From Martelella alba (GTDB lineage Bacteria > Pseudomonadota > Alphaproteobacteria > Rhizobiales > Rhizobiaceae), in NCBI RefSeq assembly GCF_006516955.1, contig NZ_VHLG01000016.1, positions 1 to 64,000 of the forward strand: 64,000 nt of DNA, written 5' to 3'. The translations under genes and the position numbers were made by a program. The notes under the pieces were generated by a model, which had not been told where the DNA came from, ran no database searches, and saw only the letters and a list, made by a program, of their open reading frames with translations. Positions 19,667-29,014 of this stretch are shown here, one piece after another. The first letter of the stretch is position 1. The number at the start of each line of letters is the position of its first letter.

Positions 19667-21253
19667 ATGTCCAGGGGATATGATTTCATCATCGTCGGCG
19701 GCGGTTCGGCAGGCTCGGTTCTGGCTGGCCGGCTTTCGGAAAACCCCAAGGTCGAAGTGCTGTTGCTGGAAGCCGGCGGCAGCGACCGCCATCCCTATTA
19801 TCACCTGCCGGCCGGCTTTGCCAAAATGACCAAGGGGATCGGCAGCTGGGGCTGGGAGACCGTGCCGCAGAAGCATCTGCACAACAAGGTGTTCCGCTAT
19901 ACCCAGGCCAAGGTCATCGGCGGCGGTTCCGCCATCAATGCGCAGATCTATACCCGCGGCAATGCGGCCGACTATGACGAATGGCGGCAGATGGGCTGCG
20001 AGGGTTGGGCCTATGATGATGTGCTGCCCTATTTCCGCAAGGCCGAGGATAACGAGACTTACAACAACAAATATCACGGCAGAGGCGGTCCGCTCGGCGT
20101 CAGCGAACCGCGTGCACCACTGGAAATCTGCGAGGCCTATTTTGCGGCGGCGGCGGAACTGGGTATTCCGCGCAACCGCGATATCAATGGCGAGACCCAG
20201 GATGGCGTCTGCTATTACCAGCTGACCCAGCGCAATGTCCGCCGCTCTTCCGCCGCCATGGCCTATGTGACGCCGAACCGGCATCGCCGCAATCTCCATG
20301 TCATGCTTGGCGCCGAAGTCCGCCGCATCATCGTTAAGGGCGGCAGGGCGCGCGGCGTCGAACTTGCCGACGGCACGCGGCTTGAGGCGGGAAACGAAGT
20401 GCTGCTGTCTTCCGGCGCCATCGGCTCGCCGCGCCTGCTCCAGCTTTCCGGCATTGGCCCGGCCGATCAACTCAAAGCGATCGGCATCACCCCGGTGCAT
20501 GATCAAAAGGCAATCGGCGAGAACCTGCAGGATCATCTCGATCTCTATGCGATCTGCGAATTATCCGGTCCGCACAGCTATGACCGCTATGCCAAGCCGT
20601 TTTGGGCAGCCCTTGCCGGGCTCAACTATCTTGTGACCCGGCGCGGACCGGTTGCCTCCTCACTGTTTGAAACCGGCGGCTTCTGGTATGCCGATCCTGA
20701 AGCCCGCTCCCCCGATATCCAGCTGCATCTCGGCCTTGGTACCGGCATCGAACATGGCGTTGAAGCCATGCCCAATGGTGGCATCACGCTCAATGCCTGC
20801 TATCTCAGGCCGCGCTCGCGCGGCTCCGTCAGGTTGCAGAGCGCCGATCCGAAGGCAGCGCCGCTGATCGACCCCAACTATCTCGCCGATCCCTCGGACC
20901 GGGAAAATTCGATCCGCGGGCTGAAACTGGCGCAGGAGATCCTCGCCCAGTCGCCGCTTGCGAAATATATTCTCGCCGAACGGCTACCGGGGCCGGATGT
21001 CAAAACGGATGCGGATTATCTCGATTTCATCTCGGTGCATTCCAAGACCTCGCATCATTGCGCCGGAACCTGCCGCATGGGCGTCGATGCGGATGCGGTT
21101 GTTGACACGCAATTGCGCTTCAACGGCATTGAGGGATTGCGGATTGTCGACAATTCGATCATGCCAAGGGTGATTTCCTCCAATACGAATGCGGCGGCGA
21201 TCATGATTGGCGAAAAGGCGGCGGATATGATCCGCACCGCTCACGGTGCCTGA
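19667..21253 (+). CDS. GMC-family FAD oxidoreductase (second), choline-dehydrogenase-like
   Basis: The 528-residue protein shows GGGSAG at residues 11-16 for FAD, the GMC signature around GGGSAINAQIYTRGNAADYDEW, and the C-terminal HHCAGTCRMG with the catalytic histidine. It ends with SNTNAAAIMIGEKAADMI as in BetA-like dehydrogenases. It differs clearly from the preceding GMC protein, so this is a pair from two subfamilies, not a recent duplication. CAGGAG 7-12 bases before the ATG supports the start. It probably oxidises a second alcohol group or another intermediate of the pathway. Confidence 0.88.
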   Translation: MSRGYDFIIVGGGSAGSVLAGRLSENPKVEVLLLEAGGSDRHPYYHLPAGFAKMTKGIGSWGWETVPQKHLHNKVFRYTQAKVIGGGSAINAQIYTRGNAADYDEWRQMGCEGWAYDDVLPYFRKAEDNETYNNKYHGRGGPLGVSEPRAPLEICEAYFAAAAELGIPRNRDINGETQDGVCYYQLTQRNVRRSSAAMAYVTPNRHRRNLHVMLGAEVRRIIVKGGRARGVELADGTRLEAGNEVLLSSGAIGSPRLLQLSGIGPADQLKAIGITPVHDQKAIGENLQDHLDLYAICELSGPHSYDRYAKPFWAALAGLNYLVTRRGPVASSLFETGGFWYADPEARSPDIQLHLGLGTGIEHGVEAMPNGGITLNACYLRPRSRGSVRLQSADPKAAPLIDPNYLADPSDRENSIRGLKLAQEILAQSPLAKYILAERLPGPDVKTDADYLDFISVHSKTSHHCAGTCRMGVDADAVVDTQLRFNGIEGLRIVDNSIMPRVISSNTNAAAIMIGEKAADMIRTAHGA

Positions 21254-21307
21254 CATGAGCGCGCGCATTTCTCCTCCACACCGGCAAAGGGAGTTCAAAC
21301 GTTCCGC

Positions 21308-22324
21308 ATGACCTCAAGACCGACGATCATTGATGTGGCGCGCAAGGCCGGTGTGTCCAAATCCACGGTCAGCCTGGTGCTGCAAAACAGCCCGGTGGTG
21401 CGCGATGAGACCCGCGCCCTGGTGCGCGAAGCCATGGCCGAACTTGGCTATGTCTATAATCGCGCGGCGGCCAATCTCAGAAGTGCCAATGCCGGGCTGA
21501 TCGGTCTTGTGATCAATGATCTGCGCAATCCCTTCTTCACCGAATTCGCCATTTCGCTGCAGATGGCATTATCAGCACGCGGCTATGCCGCCGTGGTTGC
21601 CAATACCGATGAAGATCCGGCGCTGCAGGCGCAGATGATTGCGGCGATGATCGAGCACGGTGTTTCCGCCTTCATTATTTCGCCAGCCTATGGCGAGGTT
21701 GAAATGGCGTTTGAGGCCATCGCCCGCGCCGGTATTCCCGCCATGCAGGTGCTGCGCAAGGTCGATCCCGATACGGCCCGTTTTCCTTTCGCAGCACCCG
21801 ACTATCGAAAGGGCGGCGAAATTGCGACGGCGCATCTGATAGCCTCCGGCGCCCGCAAGATTGCCTTTGTCGGCGGAATTGAAGGCCGCACCGTCACCCA
21901 TGAGCGGATGACGGGCTACCTCACCGCCCTGTCAAGAGCAGGGCTTGAACCGGTTTTCATCGAGGGCCGTCCGACACAGGCTTTCGGCCGTGAAGCCGTC
22001 AAACGGCTTGAACGGGAGCATGCGGATGTCGATGCGGCGCTCTGCTTCAATGATCTCGTCGCACTCGGAATGCTTTCCGGCTGCGCGGAACGCGGCCGGC
22101 CGGTGGCCGAAGCACTGAAAATTGTCGGTTTCGACGATATCGAGGAGGCAGCCCTTGCATGGCCCTCGCTGACCTCCGTGCGCTGCGATATTGCCGGTTT
22201 CGGCAAAGCCATGGCCGAGACAATGCTGGCATGGCTTGAGGAAAGCCGCCAGCCAGCACCGGAGACCATAACACCGGTGACGCTGGCACTGCGCGACAGC
22301 AGCGCCAAGCGCAACCTGTCATGA
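21308..22324 (+). CDS. LacI-family transcriptional regulator
   Basis: The 338-residue protein begins with the LacI helix-turn-helix, TIIDVARKAGVSKSTVSLVL, with the hinge helix NRAAANLRS, followed by a periplasmic-binding-like effector domain. It lies within the catabolic gene run and is its likely regulator; the effector is probably the imported sugar or an oxidation product. AAACGTTCC, almost a half-copy of the operator core at 9740-9772, sits just before its ATG, which hints at self-control. That hint is weak. Confidence 0.9.
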   Translation: MTSRPTIIDVARKAGVSKSTVSLVLQNSPVVRDETRALVREAMAELGYVYNRAAANLRSANAGLIGLVINDLRNPFFTEFAISLQMALSARGYAAVVANTDEDPALQAQMIAAMIEHGVSAFIISPAYGEVEMAFEAIARAGIPAMQVLRKVDPDTARFPFAAPDYRKGGEIATAHLIASGARKIAFVGGIEGRTVTHERMTGYLTALSRAGLEPVFIEGRPTQAFGREAVKRLEREHADVDAALCFNDLVALGMLSGCAERGRPVAEALKIVGFDDIEEAALAWPSLTSVRCDIAGFGKAMAETMLAWLEESRQPAPETITPVTLALRDSSAKRNLS

Positions 22325-22341
22325 AGAGTTCAGGACATACC

Positions 22342-22373
22342 GGCCTTTAGGCCACGTTTCGGGGAGGAAACGT
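22342..22373 (+). promoter_or_regulatory. Hairpins around the ribosome-binding site
   Basis: GGCC-TTTA-GGCC at 22342-22353 is followed at once by ACGTTTC-GGGGAG-GAAACGT at 22354-22373. In the second hairpin the Shine-Dalgarno GGGGAG is the loop, and the stem ends 1 base before the ATG at 22375. Such a structure could tune translation of the dehydrogenase. Confidence 0.45.
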
Positions 22374-22374
22374 C

Positions 22375-23538
22375 ATGAGGGAGATCAAGGTTGCCGTTCT
22401 TGGCGCGTCGGGCTGGATGGGCAGGGTTCACACCATGGCCTATCAGAGCTTCCCGCATTTCTTCGGCACAGATGGCGGCGTGGCAAAGGTGGTGGCGCTG
22501 GTTGAGCGCAATCCGGATGCGGCGAAAGCCTTGCAGACCCTGTCGCCAGAAGCCCGGATTTATCAGGACTGGCGCGAGGCTGTTGCCGATCCGTCCATCG
22601 ATCTGATTGACATCTGCCTGCCCGACAATATGCATTATGACATCGCAAAAGCCGCCCTTCTGTCCGGCAAGCATGTCTTTTGCGAAAAGCCGCTGGCAGA
22701 GACGGCGGCAGAAGCGCGCGAACTCGCCGATCTTGCCCGCGACAAGGGGCTCATCACCCGCGTTGGCCATGCCTTTCCGCGCAATCCGGTTCACGATCTT
22801 GCCCGCGACATCATCCGTTCCGGCGAGATCGGCGAGATCACCCAGTTCAAGGGCTGCCAGCATGTCGACATGTTCGGCGATCCGGCCGCCCCCTTCATGT
22901 GGCGGGCCGATGGCGCGCTGGCGCCGACCGGCATTGTCGGCGATACCGGCTCGCATGTGTTCTCCTTCATGGAATTTCTGGTTGGCCGGGTCAGCGCCGT
23001 GATGGCGGATAATATCATTGTCACGAAGCGCCGCCCTGTTGTCGAAGGCGCGAATCTCGGCCAGGGTAATGGCACCGTGACGACCTATGCCGATGTGACC
23101 AATCCCGACGCGACCAACATGCTGTGCCGGTTTGAAAACGGTGCTTCGGGGATCGTTGATTTCAGTCGCGTGGCAACGGGTCGCAAATTCCGCCAGACCT
23201 ACGAGATCTACGGCACAAAGGGCAGCATTGCCTACGATTATGACGAGACCAACCGGCTGCGCTTTTATTCCAGCGCCGACCCGGCCGGACGGCGTGGTTA
23301 CCGCGAAATCGATGTCGGGCCGGACCATCCCGCCTATCGCGCCTTTCTGCCGCTCGCCAATTTCGCGCTTGGCTACAACGAAATGAAAATCATCGAGGCA
23401 GCCGAGGTGATCCGTTCGGTTGCAACCGGCATGCCCATGTGGCCGACCTTCGACGATGGCTATCACATCACCCAGATTGTCGATGCCTGTATGCGCTCGT
23501 CTGAACTGAAGCGCTGGGTCGAAATCGATCTTGCCTGA
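22375..23538 (+). CDS. Gfo/Idh/MocA-family oxidoreductase
   Basis: The 387-residue protein starts with a Rossmann motif, VAVLGASGWMGRVH, and has the family's CEKPLAET segment, in which the EKP lysine is catalytic. The C-terminal alpha/beta substrate domain is present. Members oxidise or reduce sugars, inositols and keto-sugars with NAD(P). Combined with the GMC enzymes it fits oxidation of a cyclic sugar or polyol. Its ribosome-binding site lies in a small hairpin loop. Confidence 0.88.
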   Translation: MREIKVAVLGASGWMGRVHTMAYQSFPHFFGTDGGVAKVVALVERNPDAAKALQTLSPEARIYQDWREAVADPSIDLIDICLPDNMHYDIAKAALLSGKHVFCEKPLAETAAEARELADLARDKGLITRVGHAFPRNPVHDLARDIIRSGEIGEITQFKGCQHVDMFGDPAAPFMWRADGALAPTGIVGDTGSHVFSFMEFLVGRVSAVMADNIIVTKRRPVVEGANLGQGNGTVTTYADVTNPDATNMLCRFENGASGIVDFSRVATGRKFRQTYEIYGTKGSIAYDYDETNRLRFYSSADPAGRRGYREIDVGPDHPAYRAFLPLANFALGYNEMKIIEAAEVIRSVATGMPMWPTFDDGYHITQIVDACMRSSELKRWVEIDLA

Positions 23539-23577
23539 TCGCACCGCACCCATGATTTTCCGATGGAGACCGACCGG

Positions 23578-25674
23578 ATGACAAGCCCCGTCCCGCAAGA
23601 GATTCTCGACGCCCTGACTGATGTCGGCATGCCGGAAACCGCGCCGGAGCGTGGGCCCGACATGCATATGACTGCGGAAAATGGCTGGCGCATTCCGGTC
23701 TATCGCTCAGGCGCGCTGGTGATCGGCAGCGGGGCGGCCGGTCTTCGCGCGGCAGTGGAGATGAAGCGGCGAAACTGCGATGTGGTGATTGCCAGCCAGA
23801 GCGCCTGGGGCGGCACATCCGCCTGTTCCGGCTCCGACAAGCAAACGCTGCATGCCGCCAATGGCTCAGATCACGGCGATGATTACTTCGACATGGCAAA
23901 GGCTATTGCCGGTGGCGGCGCCATGGATGAGGATACCGCCTATGTCGAAGCCGTTGGCTCGACGCGGATGATGGCTTCGCTGCAATATCTCGGCCTGCCG
24001 CTGCCGCAGGACCGGTTTGGTGGCAATCTGCGCTACCAGACCGATCATGACGAGACCGGGCGGGCGACCAGCTGCGGGCCGCGCACCTCACGGCTGATGG
24101 TCAAGGTGCTGGCTGAAGAGGCTGCACGCCTTGGCGTTCCTTTCTACAATCAGACCGCCATTGTCCGATTGCTGCGTGCGGGTAAAGGCAGCGCGCAGCG
24201 GATCTCAGGCGCCCTTGGCATGCGCAACCGCGACCGCCAGGATGATAACCCGCTGGGGCTCGCGTTCTATCAGGCGACAGCCGTGGTGCTGGCGGCCGGC
24301 GGTCCTGGCGAATTATACCGCGACAGTGTCTATCCCAATGGCTGTTTCGGCGCGCTCGGCCTGGCGCTTGAGGCCGGGCTGACGCTGACCAATCTGACGG
24401 AGAGCCAGTTCGGCATCGGTACGGCGCGCGACCACTTTCCCTGGAACCTTTCCGGCACCTATATGCAGGCCATGCCGCATATCTATTCGGTGGATGAGCA
24501 TGGCCGTGAACATGCCTTCCTCTCCGGCTATTATCGCACGACGCAGGAACTGGCGTCCAATGTGTTCCGCAAGGGCTATCAGTGGCCGTTTCATGCCACG
24601 CGCATGCTGCAATATGGCTCCAGCCTCGTCGATCTGGCGATATGGCGAGAGGCCCGCGCCGGCCGGCAGGTCTTCATGGATTTCAACCGCAATCCCGAAA
24701 CGGTTGATGGCGATTTGCCGTTTTCGCTGTCCCGCCTTGATGCCGATGTTGCCGCCTATCTCGCCGATGCAGGCGCCGATCAGGCCCTGCCGATCGACCG
24801 GCTTTCGCACATGAACCCGCTGGCGATCGAATTATACCGACGCTACAAGATCGATGTAGCGGCCGAACCGCTCGCCTTTGCCGTCAATAATCAGCACATG
24901 AATGGCGGCATTGCCGTTGATATCTGGGGGCGCACCAGCCTTCCAGGCTGCTATGCCGTCGGCGAGGCTGCAGGCACCCATGGCGTGACGCGTCCGGGTG
25001 GTGCGGCCCTTAATGCCGGGCAGGTCTTCGGCACCCGCGCGGGCGAACATATTGGCGCATCCGGCCACGCCGCAGCACCTGCATCCGGCGACATCACTGC
25101 GGAAATTTCCGGGGCGATCCGGGCGGTTCTGGCAATCTTGAGGCCGGAAAGCCCGCTTTCGATCAAGACCGTGCGTGCGGAGGTGCAGGCGCGCATGAGC
25201 GATCATGCCGGCATGATCGTCACCGGCGAAGAGGTTGCCTCAGCCCTTGTCGCTGCCAGAGCCCTGAATGCGAAAATCGCGCTTCACGGCATCGCCTATA
25301 ACCGGCCCGGCGAGGCGGCGCGCGCGCTGCAATGGCAACAGATGGCACTTGCCTCGGAAGCGGTACTAACCGCCCTTCATGTCTATATCACCCATGGCGG
25401 CGGCAGCCGCGGCGCCCGCGCCATCTGCGCGCAGCAGGGCAGCGTCATACCCGAAGCTGCCCGAGAAAATCTCAATGCTTTCCGTTTTATCGAAGAACGC
25501 TTGGAAGACCGGGCGGCGCAGATCATCATTCGCCAGGACGCTGGACGCTTCACCGCCACCACCCGGCCGAACCGCCGGAGCGGCGGCAAGACGCCGTCCG
25601 TATTCGAACGGGACTGGCCGGACTGGCTGACAGGCCGGATCTTTGACGCGGATATGCCGCGGCCATCTCGTTAA
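23578..25674 (+). CDS. FAD-dependent oxidoreductase, fumarate-reductase/succinate-dehydrogenase flavoprotein-like
   Basis: The protein has about 698 residues with an N-terminal FAD site, VIGSGAAGLRAAVEMKRR, then WGGTSACSGSDKQTL, which matches the FAD/substrate loop of fumarate-reductase-type flavoproteins. The C-terminal half has YAVGEAAGTHGVTRPGGAALN, the usual second FAD contact. No iron-sulphur or membrane partner is encoded nearby, so it is probably a soluble flavoprotein. The start at 23578 is preferred because GGAG lies 8 bases before it; an in-frame ATG at 23563 has no such site. It is the last gene of the catabolic run, and its reaction in the pathway is unknown. Confidence 0.8.
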   Translation: MTSPVPQEILDALTDVGMPETAPERGPDMHMTAENGWRIPVYRSGALVIGSGAAGLRAAVEMKRRNCDVVIASQSAWGGTSACSGSDKQTLHAANGSDHGDDYFDMAKAIAGGGAMDEDTAYVEAVGSTRMMASLQYLGLPLPQDRFGGNLRYQTDHDETGRATSCGPRTSRLMVKVLAEEAARLGVPFYNQTAIVRLLRAGKGSAQRISGALGMRNRDRQDDNPLGLAFYQATAVVLAAGGPGELYRDSVYPNGCFGALGLALEAGLTLTNLTESQFGIGTARDHFPWNLSGTYMQAMPHIYSVDEHGREHAFLSGYYRTTQELASNVFRKGYQWPFHATRMLQYGSSLVDLAIWREARAGRQVFMDFNRNPETVDGDLPFSLSRLDADVAAYLADAGADQALPIDRLSHMNPLAIELYRRYKIDVAAEPLAFAVNNQHMNGGIAVDIWGRTSLPGCYAVGEAAGTHGVTRPGGAALNAGQVFGTRAGEHIGASGHAAAPASGDITAEISGAIRAVLAILRPESPLSIKTVRAEVQARMSDHAGMIVTGEEVASALVAARALNAKIALHGIAYNRPGEAARALQWQQMALASEAVLTALHVYITHGGGSRGARAICAQQGSVIPEAARENLNAFRFIEERLEDRAAQIIIRQDAGRFTATTRPNRRSGGKTPSVFERDWPDWLTGRIFDADMPRPSR

Positions 25675-26198
25675 GGCCCCGACAACCTTCCGAAAACCGC
25701 CCGGGCGAGATCAACGCCTTAACCGCGAGCCGGTCAAGTCGCCAGAGAAATACAGTGGCCAGTCCCATTCTCTGGCGTCATGCCTGTAGGTGGTCCACCG
25801 ACATCCCTCACGCCCCTGCCGCTTGACTGGACTTCCCCCGATTGAGAGGAGACGTTCTGTCTCGCATTTTCGGGTGATGGTCCCGAGCTTTATCGGCGAT
25901 TTTTAGCCGCAGACAGAATGTCTGCTTACCGGATTGTGGAATTCACCCGCATAACGCACATCCAGTATTTTAGAAAAATTATCTTTGTGATCCTTTCGCC
26001 ACAGTTGGCCGGACATGTGATAGGCGCGATTTGTATCGACTTTTGCGGTTTGAAATCAAAATTATCAATATTGTTGTCGCTTCGCGATGCCTGGAAACTG
26101 AACGCTGTGTGCTCTGTTTTGGCCATCAGGGCGGCATTGATTAGTCGCGCATTACGTGCAGAGATACTGATCTGACCTGAAAGTCGGGGGCAAAGAAT
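25675..26198. other. Non-coding gap with an inverted repeat
   Basis: No convincing gene is seen. GCAGACA-gaa-TGTCTGC at 25909-25925 is a perfect inverted repeat with 7-bp arms. AGACAGAA at 25911-25918 is also the reverse complement of TTCTGTCT at 25855-25862. These could be operator elements for the following gene. The second half of the gap is richer in A and T than the flanking genes. Confidence 0.4.
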
Positions 26199-27041
26199 AT
26201 GACAGCGGAACTTGAGCATTACAAAAACGTCGCGGTGAGCGTCCAAACTGCGCAGACAATGACAGCGCTATCCATGCTGCCGCGGATCATGGTTATGCAA
26301 CCCATCCCGGGGGCAGGAGATTGCGATCGTTGTGACGCAGCTGGCGGCTTGATCGAGGAGATCGGGATGCGCGCAGTTGACTGTCAACGCGCCGGCGCCA
26401 GCGGCATAAGCTTTCGCCTGCGCGACGGCATGGCGCAGCTGTCGCTCGATTCCGGTCTTTGGCAGGCCATCATGATGGAGATCGGCTACAGGGCGCCTGG
26501 GCTTTATGTTCAGCTGTCGCTTGAGAATATGAGCCGATCTTCACCTGATCAGATCCGTCTTCTGATCAACACCTTGCGACCCTCTGCCGTTTCGTTGTCG
26601 CTTCGTGATCTGGCAAGCACGGCCCATGCCGACGATCTTGGCTATTTTTATCATGCCTGCCTCGAAGCCGGTATTGCCGTGCAGCATGTACTTGCCGATC
26701 ATGATGAAATCGCCAAGCTGGCCTGGATGATAGACGACGGCGTCATTCCGGAGGAAGAACTGAAGCTGCTGCTTCATGTGGACAGCTGGCAGCGGGACGA
26801 TGTTTCGCATGTTGCCCCCTTCATCGCCAGGCTGAAGGCGGATCTGCCGGATGCGGACTGGGCACTTTCAGCCAGTGGGCCGGGCGACAGCGCATGTCTC
26901 TACGCTGCGATGATGCTGGGTGGCAAAGTCAGGCTTGATAGCCAGGACGTTATCGATCAGCAGGCGGAGGTTGACGGGATCCTTGCCAATGGCGGGCAGC
27001 TCCGGGAGCTGGTTCAAATGCTCGGTCTGTCAAGCGTATAG
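26199..27041 (+). CDS. Divergent BKACE-like (DUF849, 3-keto-5-aminohexanoate cleavage family) protein
   Basis: The 280-residue protein follows the BKACE barrel. AGASGISFRLRDG stands where the family has AGA-VVHLHVRDP, LRPSAVSLSL where it has LKPEMASLNLG, and LSASGPGDSACLYAAMMLGG where it has the cofactor-binding WSVAGIGR...AAIALGG. True members bind zinc with the two histidines of HLHVRD and a glutamate in VGLED. Here those positions are S71, R73 and glutamine, so the zinc site appears lost. It may therefore have another activity or be regulatory. It follows the CoA-linked cluster by 524 bp and probably has its own promoter. Confidence 0.65.
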   Translation: MTAELEHYKNVAVSVQTAQTMTALSMLPRIMVMQPIPGAGDCDRCDAAGGLIEEIGMRAVDCQRAGASGISFRLRDGMAQLSLDSGLWQAIMMEIGYRAPGLYVQLSLENMSRSSPDQIRLLINTLRPSAVSLSLRDLASTAHADDLGYFYHACLEAGIAVQHVLADHDEIAKLAWMIDDGVIPEEELKLLLHVDSWQRDDVSHVAPFIARLKADLPDADWALSASGPGDSACLYAAMMLGGKVRLDSQDVIDQQAEVDGILANGGQLRELVQMLGLSSV

Positions 27042-27164
27042 CTGATCCTGCTTGACCGGCCGAACCACTGGTGCCGCCGATCGTGAAGCTTCGCGGTGTG
27101 GAGCCTCAACAGGTTGTCCCGGTTAAGAGCGAGACGACTGATTGGTGTTTTTGATTTTAGGCTG

Positions 27165-27546
27165 CCATGTGGGCGACGCCAATTGCATATATGGGTCCAC
27201 GCTGGAAAATCCACCGGCTTGGCTTGTCTGAACGTGGTAGCCAGGATCCGAAACAGACCGCATCTGTTGGTTCTGCGAGAGCGAAAAAACACCTTTCGGC
27301 GACGACAAAGACCCGCACCGCCCGCGTTTGGTCCGCGCCCGTTCAGGAGGCGGCTGCAAAGCCCCCGATATTGAGCCGGTCCACAACCCGGAGGCGAAGG
27401 AAGCCGCCGCGCCGATGGCCGGTCAGAGACCCCATGTCGCCCGATTTCCGGCTCTGTGGCGCGCCGATCGAACTGGGGCAGCCCTATTGTTCGGCATGCG
27501 CGAAAAGGCCTATCAGGCCGTATCCCACACTCCGCATGCCAAAGGC
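27165..27546 (+). pseudogene. gcrA-like cell-cycle regulator remnant
   Basis: WKIHRLGLSERG near 27203-27238 matches the end of the GcrA DNA-binding domain (GKVHRLGLSGR). RRWPVRDPMSPDFRLCGAPI at 27409-27468 continuing to LGQPYC matches the GcrA C-terminal block CKWPIGDP...FCG...PYC. Just after it the family's AYQP-V end continues in a different frame (EKAYQAV). The N-terminal W-T-D-E-R helix is absent in all frames. GcrA is an Alphaproteobacteria cell-cycle regulator, so this is a decayed extra copy. Confidence 0.6.
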
Positions 27547-27617
27547 GAACAGAAACGGGGCCCGTCCTTGCTCCGCCGGGCGGGTTAGATCGCTACATCC
27601 CTCCAGCTTTGGCAATT

Positions 27618-28628
27618 TCAGGGGGCCTTGCAGATCGGAAGCGGTTGTGGGACGGCAGGCGGGTGAGCCGCATCGTAGCGGGCGATAACCGGCTCGAGGC
27701 TTTCCTTCGCCCAGAATTTCGGCGTTCCGATTTCCTTCAGACACATATTGTTCCAGTAAAGGCCGTTATCCGAAAGCGACCCTCCTGCCGCGACCGTCCT
27801 GGCAACGGCATCGATGTCGCGCGATTCAGGATAGATGTAGACGGTCGTGCGATTACCAGAGATCATCGGCATGAGCCGGCGGGCATCAGCAAGGGGCCAG
27901 GTCGTGCAGCCATTGCTGCGCCCCCCGGTGTAATCGACGAGGTTTCCCACCGGAACATAGCCATCCTTGTCGGCATAAGGGCTCGCAGGATCCTTGCGGC
28001 GGCACGTGGCCCTGAGCAGCATGCCGGCATGTCCGCCAATCTCGCGTTTTCTTGCGTTCGCCGTCTCTCCCTCGCCATCAAACTGGACAAATGATCGCGT
28101 AAACGGCGTATAGTTTTGGGCTGACGAGCGGTAATAACCCTTGAACGACGTGATGATTTCGCTCGTAATATACCCGCCTCCGGTGGTCAGACTTGACTCC
28201 AGCGCATTGCTGAAATTCTCAGCGCAGCGCCGTTCGTTTTTGAAATCTGCGATGCCCTGCAGCCTCCGGCCACCGCCATGCCCCGCCGGTATCGCCGTGA
28301 AGGAGCGGCTTGCTTCGCAGATCACGTAGAAGCGCTTTCCCGGCTTGCCGTTGGGAAGGTTGTTGGGCCGCGTTGCATCCATGGCAAAATAGCAGGGATT
28401 TTTGACAATCCCTGCGTTTATTTTCTCCATGTAGAGGGCGCGGGCACGCAGCAAAACCGGACGCGCGATCTGGCCTTCATTCATGCCGACATGGGGGCTG
28501 AGCCATCCGGGGATCGTGTCTGTTTGCGCTGCGGCAAGAACAGGCCAAAGGGACGTGACGGCCAGCGACATGACAAGCACCGCCGAACGAAGAACAGTCG
28601 CATGCCGTCTCATAGTCTTCTGATCCAT
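27618..28628 (-). CDS. Murein L,D-transpeptidase catalytic-domain family protein
   Basis: The 336-residue protein has a signal peptide, RSAVLVMSLAVTSLWPVLAAA, and an L,D-transpeptidase-like catalytic motif, GGRSNGCTTWPLADARRLM, with C241 as the nucleophile. The general layout matches the secreted YkuD-related family PF13645. These act on the peptide stems of peptidoglycan in the periplasm. The start at 28628 gives a proper signal peptide; the frame extends further upstream to 28814, but that part has no signal-like composition. The substrate and exact reaction are not established for this branch. Confidence 0.82.
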   Translation of the reverse strand: MDQKTMRRHATVLRSAVLVMSLAVTSLWPVLAAAQTDTIPGWLSPHVGMNEGQIARPVLLRARALYMEKINAGIVKNPCYFAMDATRPNNLPNGKPGKRFYVICEASRSFTAIPAGHGGGRRLQGIADFKNERRCAENFSNALESSLTTGGGYITSEIITSFKGYYRSSAQNYTPFTRSFVQFDGEGETANARKREIGGHAGMLLRATCRRKDPASPYADKDGYVPVGNLVDYTGGRSNGCTTWPLADARRLMPMISGNRTTVYIYPESRDIDAVARTVAAGGSLSDNGLYWNNMCLKEIGTPKFWAKESLEPVIARYDAAHPPAVPQPLPICKAP

Positions 28629-29014
28629 GGAACTCTTGCTCTCGCTCTGTTTATGCTTGCCATCAAATCCAGAGGATGGCCGAAAGTCAATTCCATGTCT
28701 TGTACCGGCTTTGACTTTGCCACTCGGGATAAGACGGGCTTTTGGTGAGGCAGGTTTGCTTGCGAGCGAACTGATATCAAGGGTCTTCGCCAGCTGTTGA
28801 AAGACCGGCAGCATGACCGCAAGAAAACATATGTCGCCTGGTATTGGGAACGCTCTTCGTTCTCAGCGTCCTGACGACGGACAGGATCGCCGGTATGAAT
28901 AGTGCCTTCCCGGTGGCCTATAATCTGGCCGGACTTTCCCTTGCAGCCTTCGGAATCCTGTCGCCGGTGCTCGCTGCGGCCATGCAATCGATCCTTGCTG
29001 AAGCACGGGTATTT
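28629..29014. other. Gap between L,D-transpeptidase-like gene and zur
   Basis: No supported gene. A short hydrophobic plus-strand stretch near 28890-28995 (AYNLAGLSLAAFGILSPVLA) looks like part of a membrane protein, but it has no start with a ribosome-binding site and no continuation, so it may be a scar. Confidence 0.35.

Noticed and set aside
22330-23667. A 445-codon minus-strand open frame opposite the Gfo/Idh/MocA gene.
   Set aside because: The plus-strand frame has the Rossmann and EKP motifs; the minus-strand frame has no motif or ribosome-binding site.
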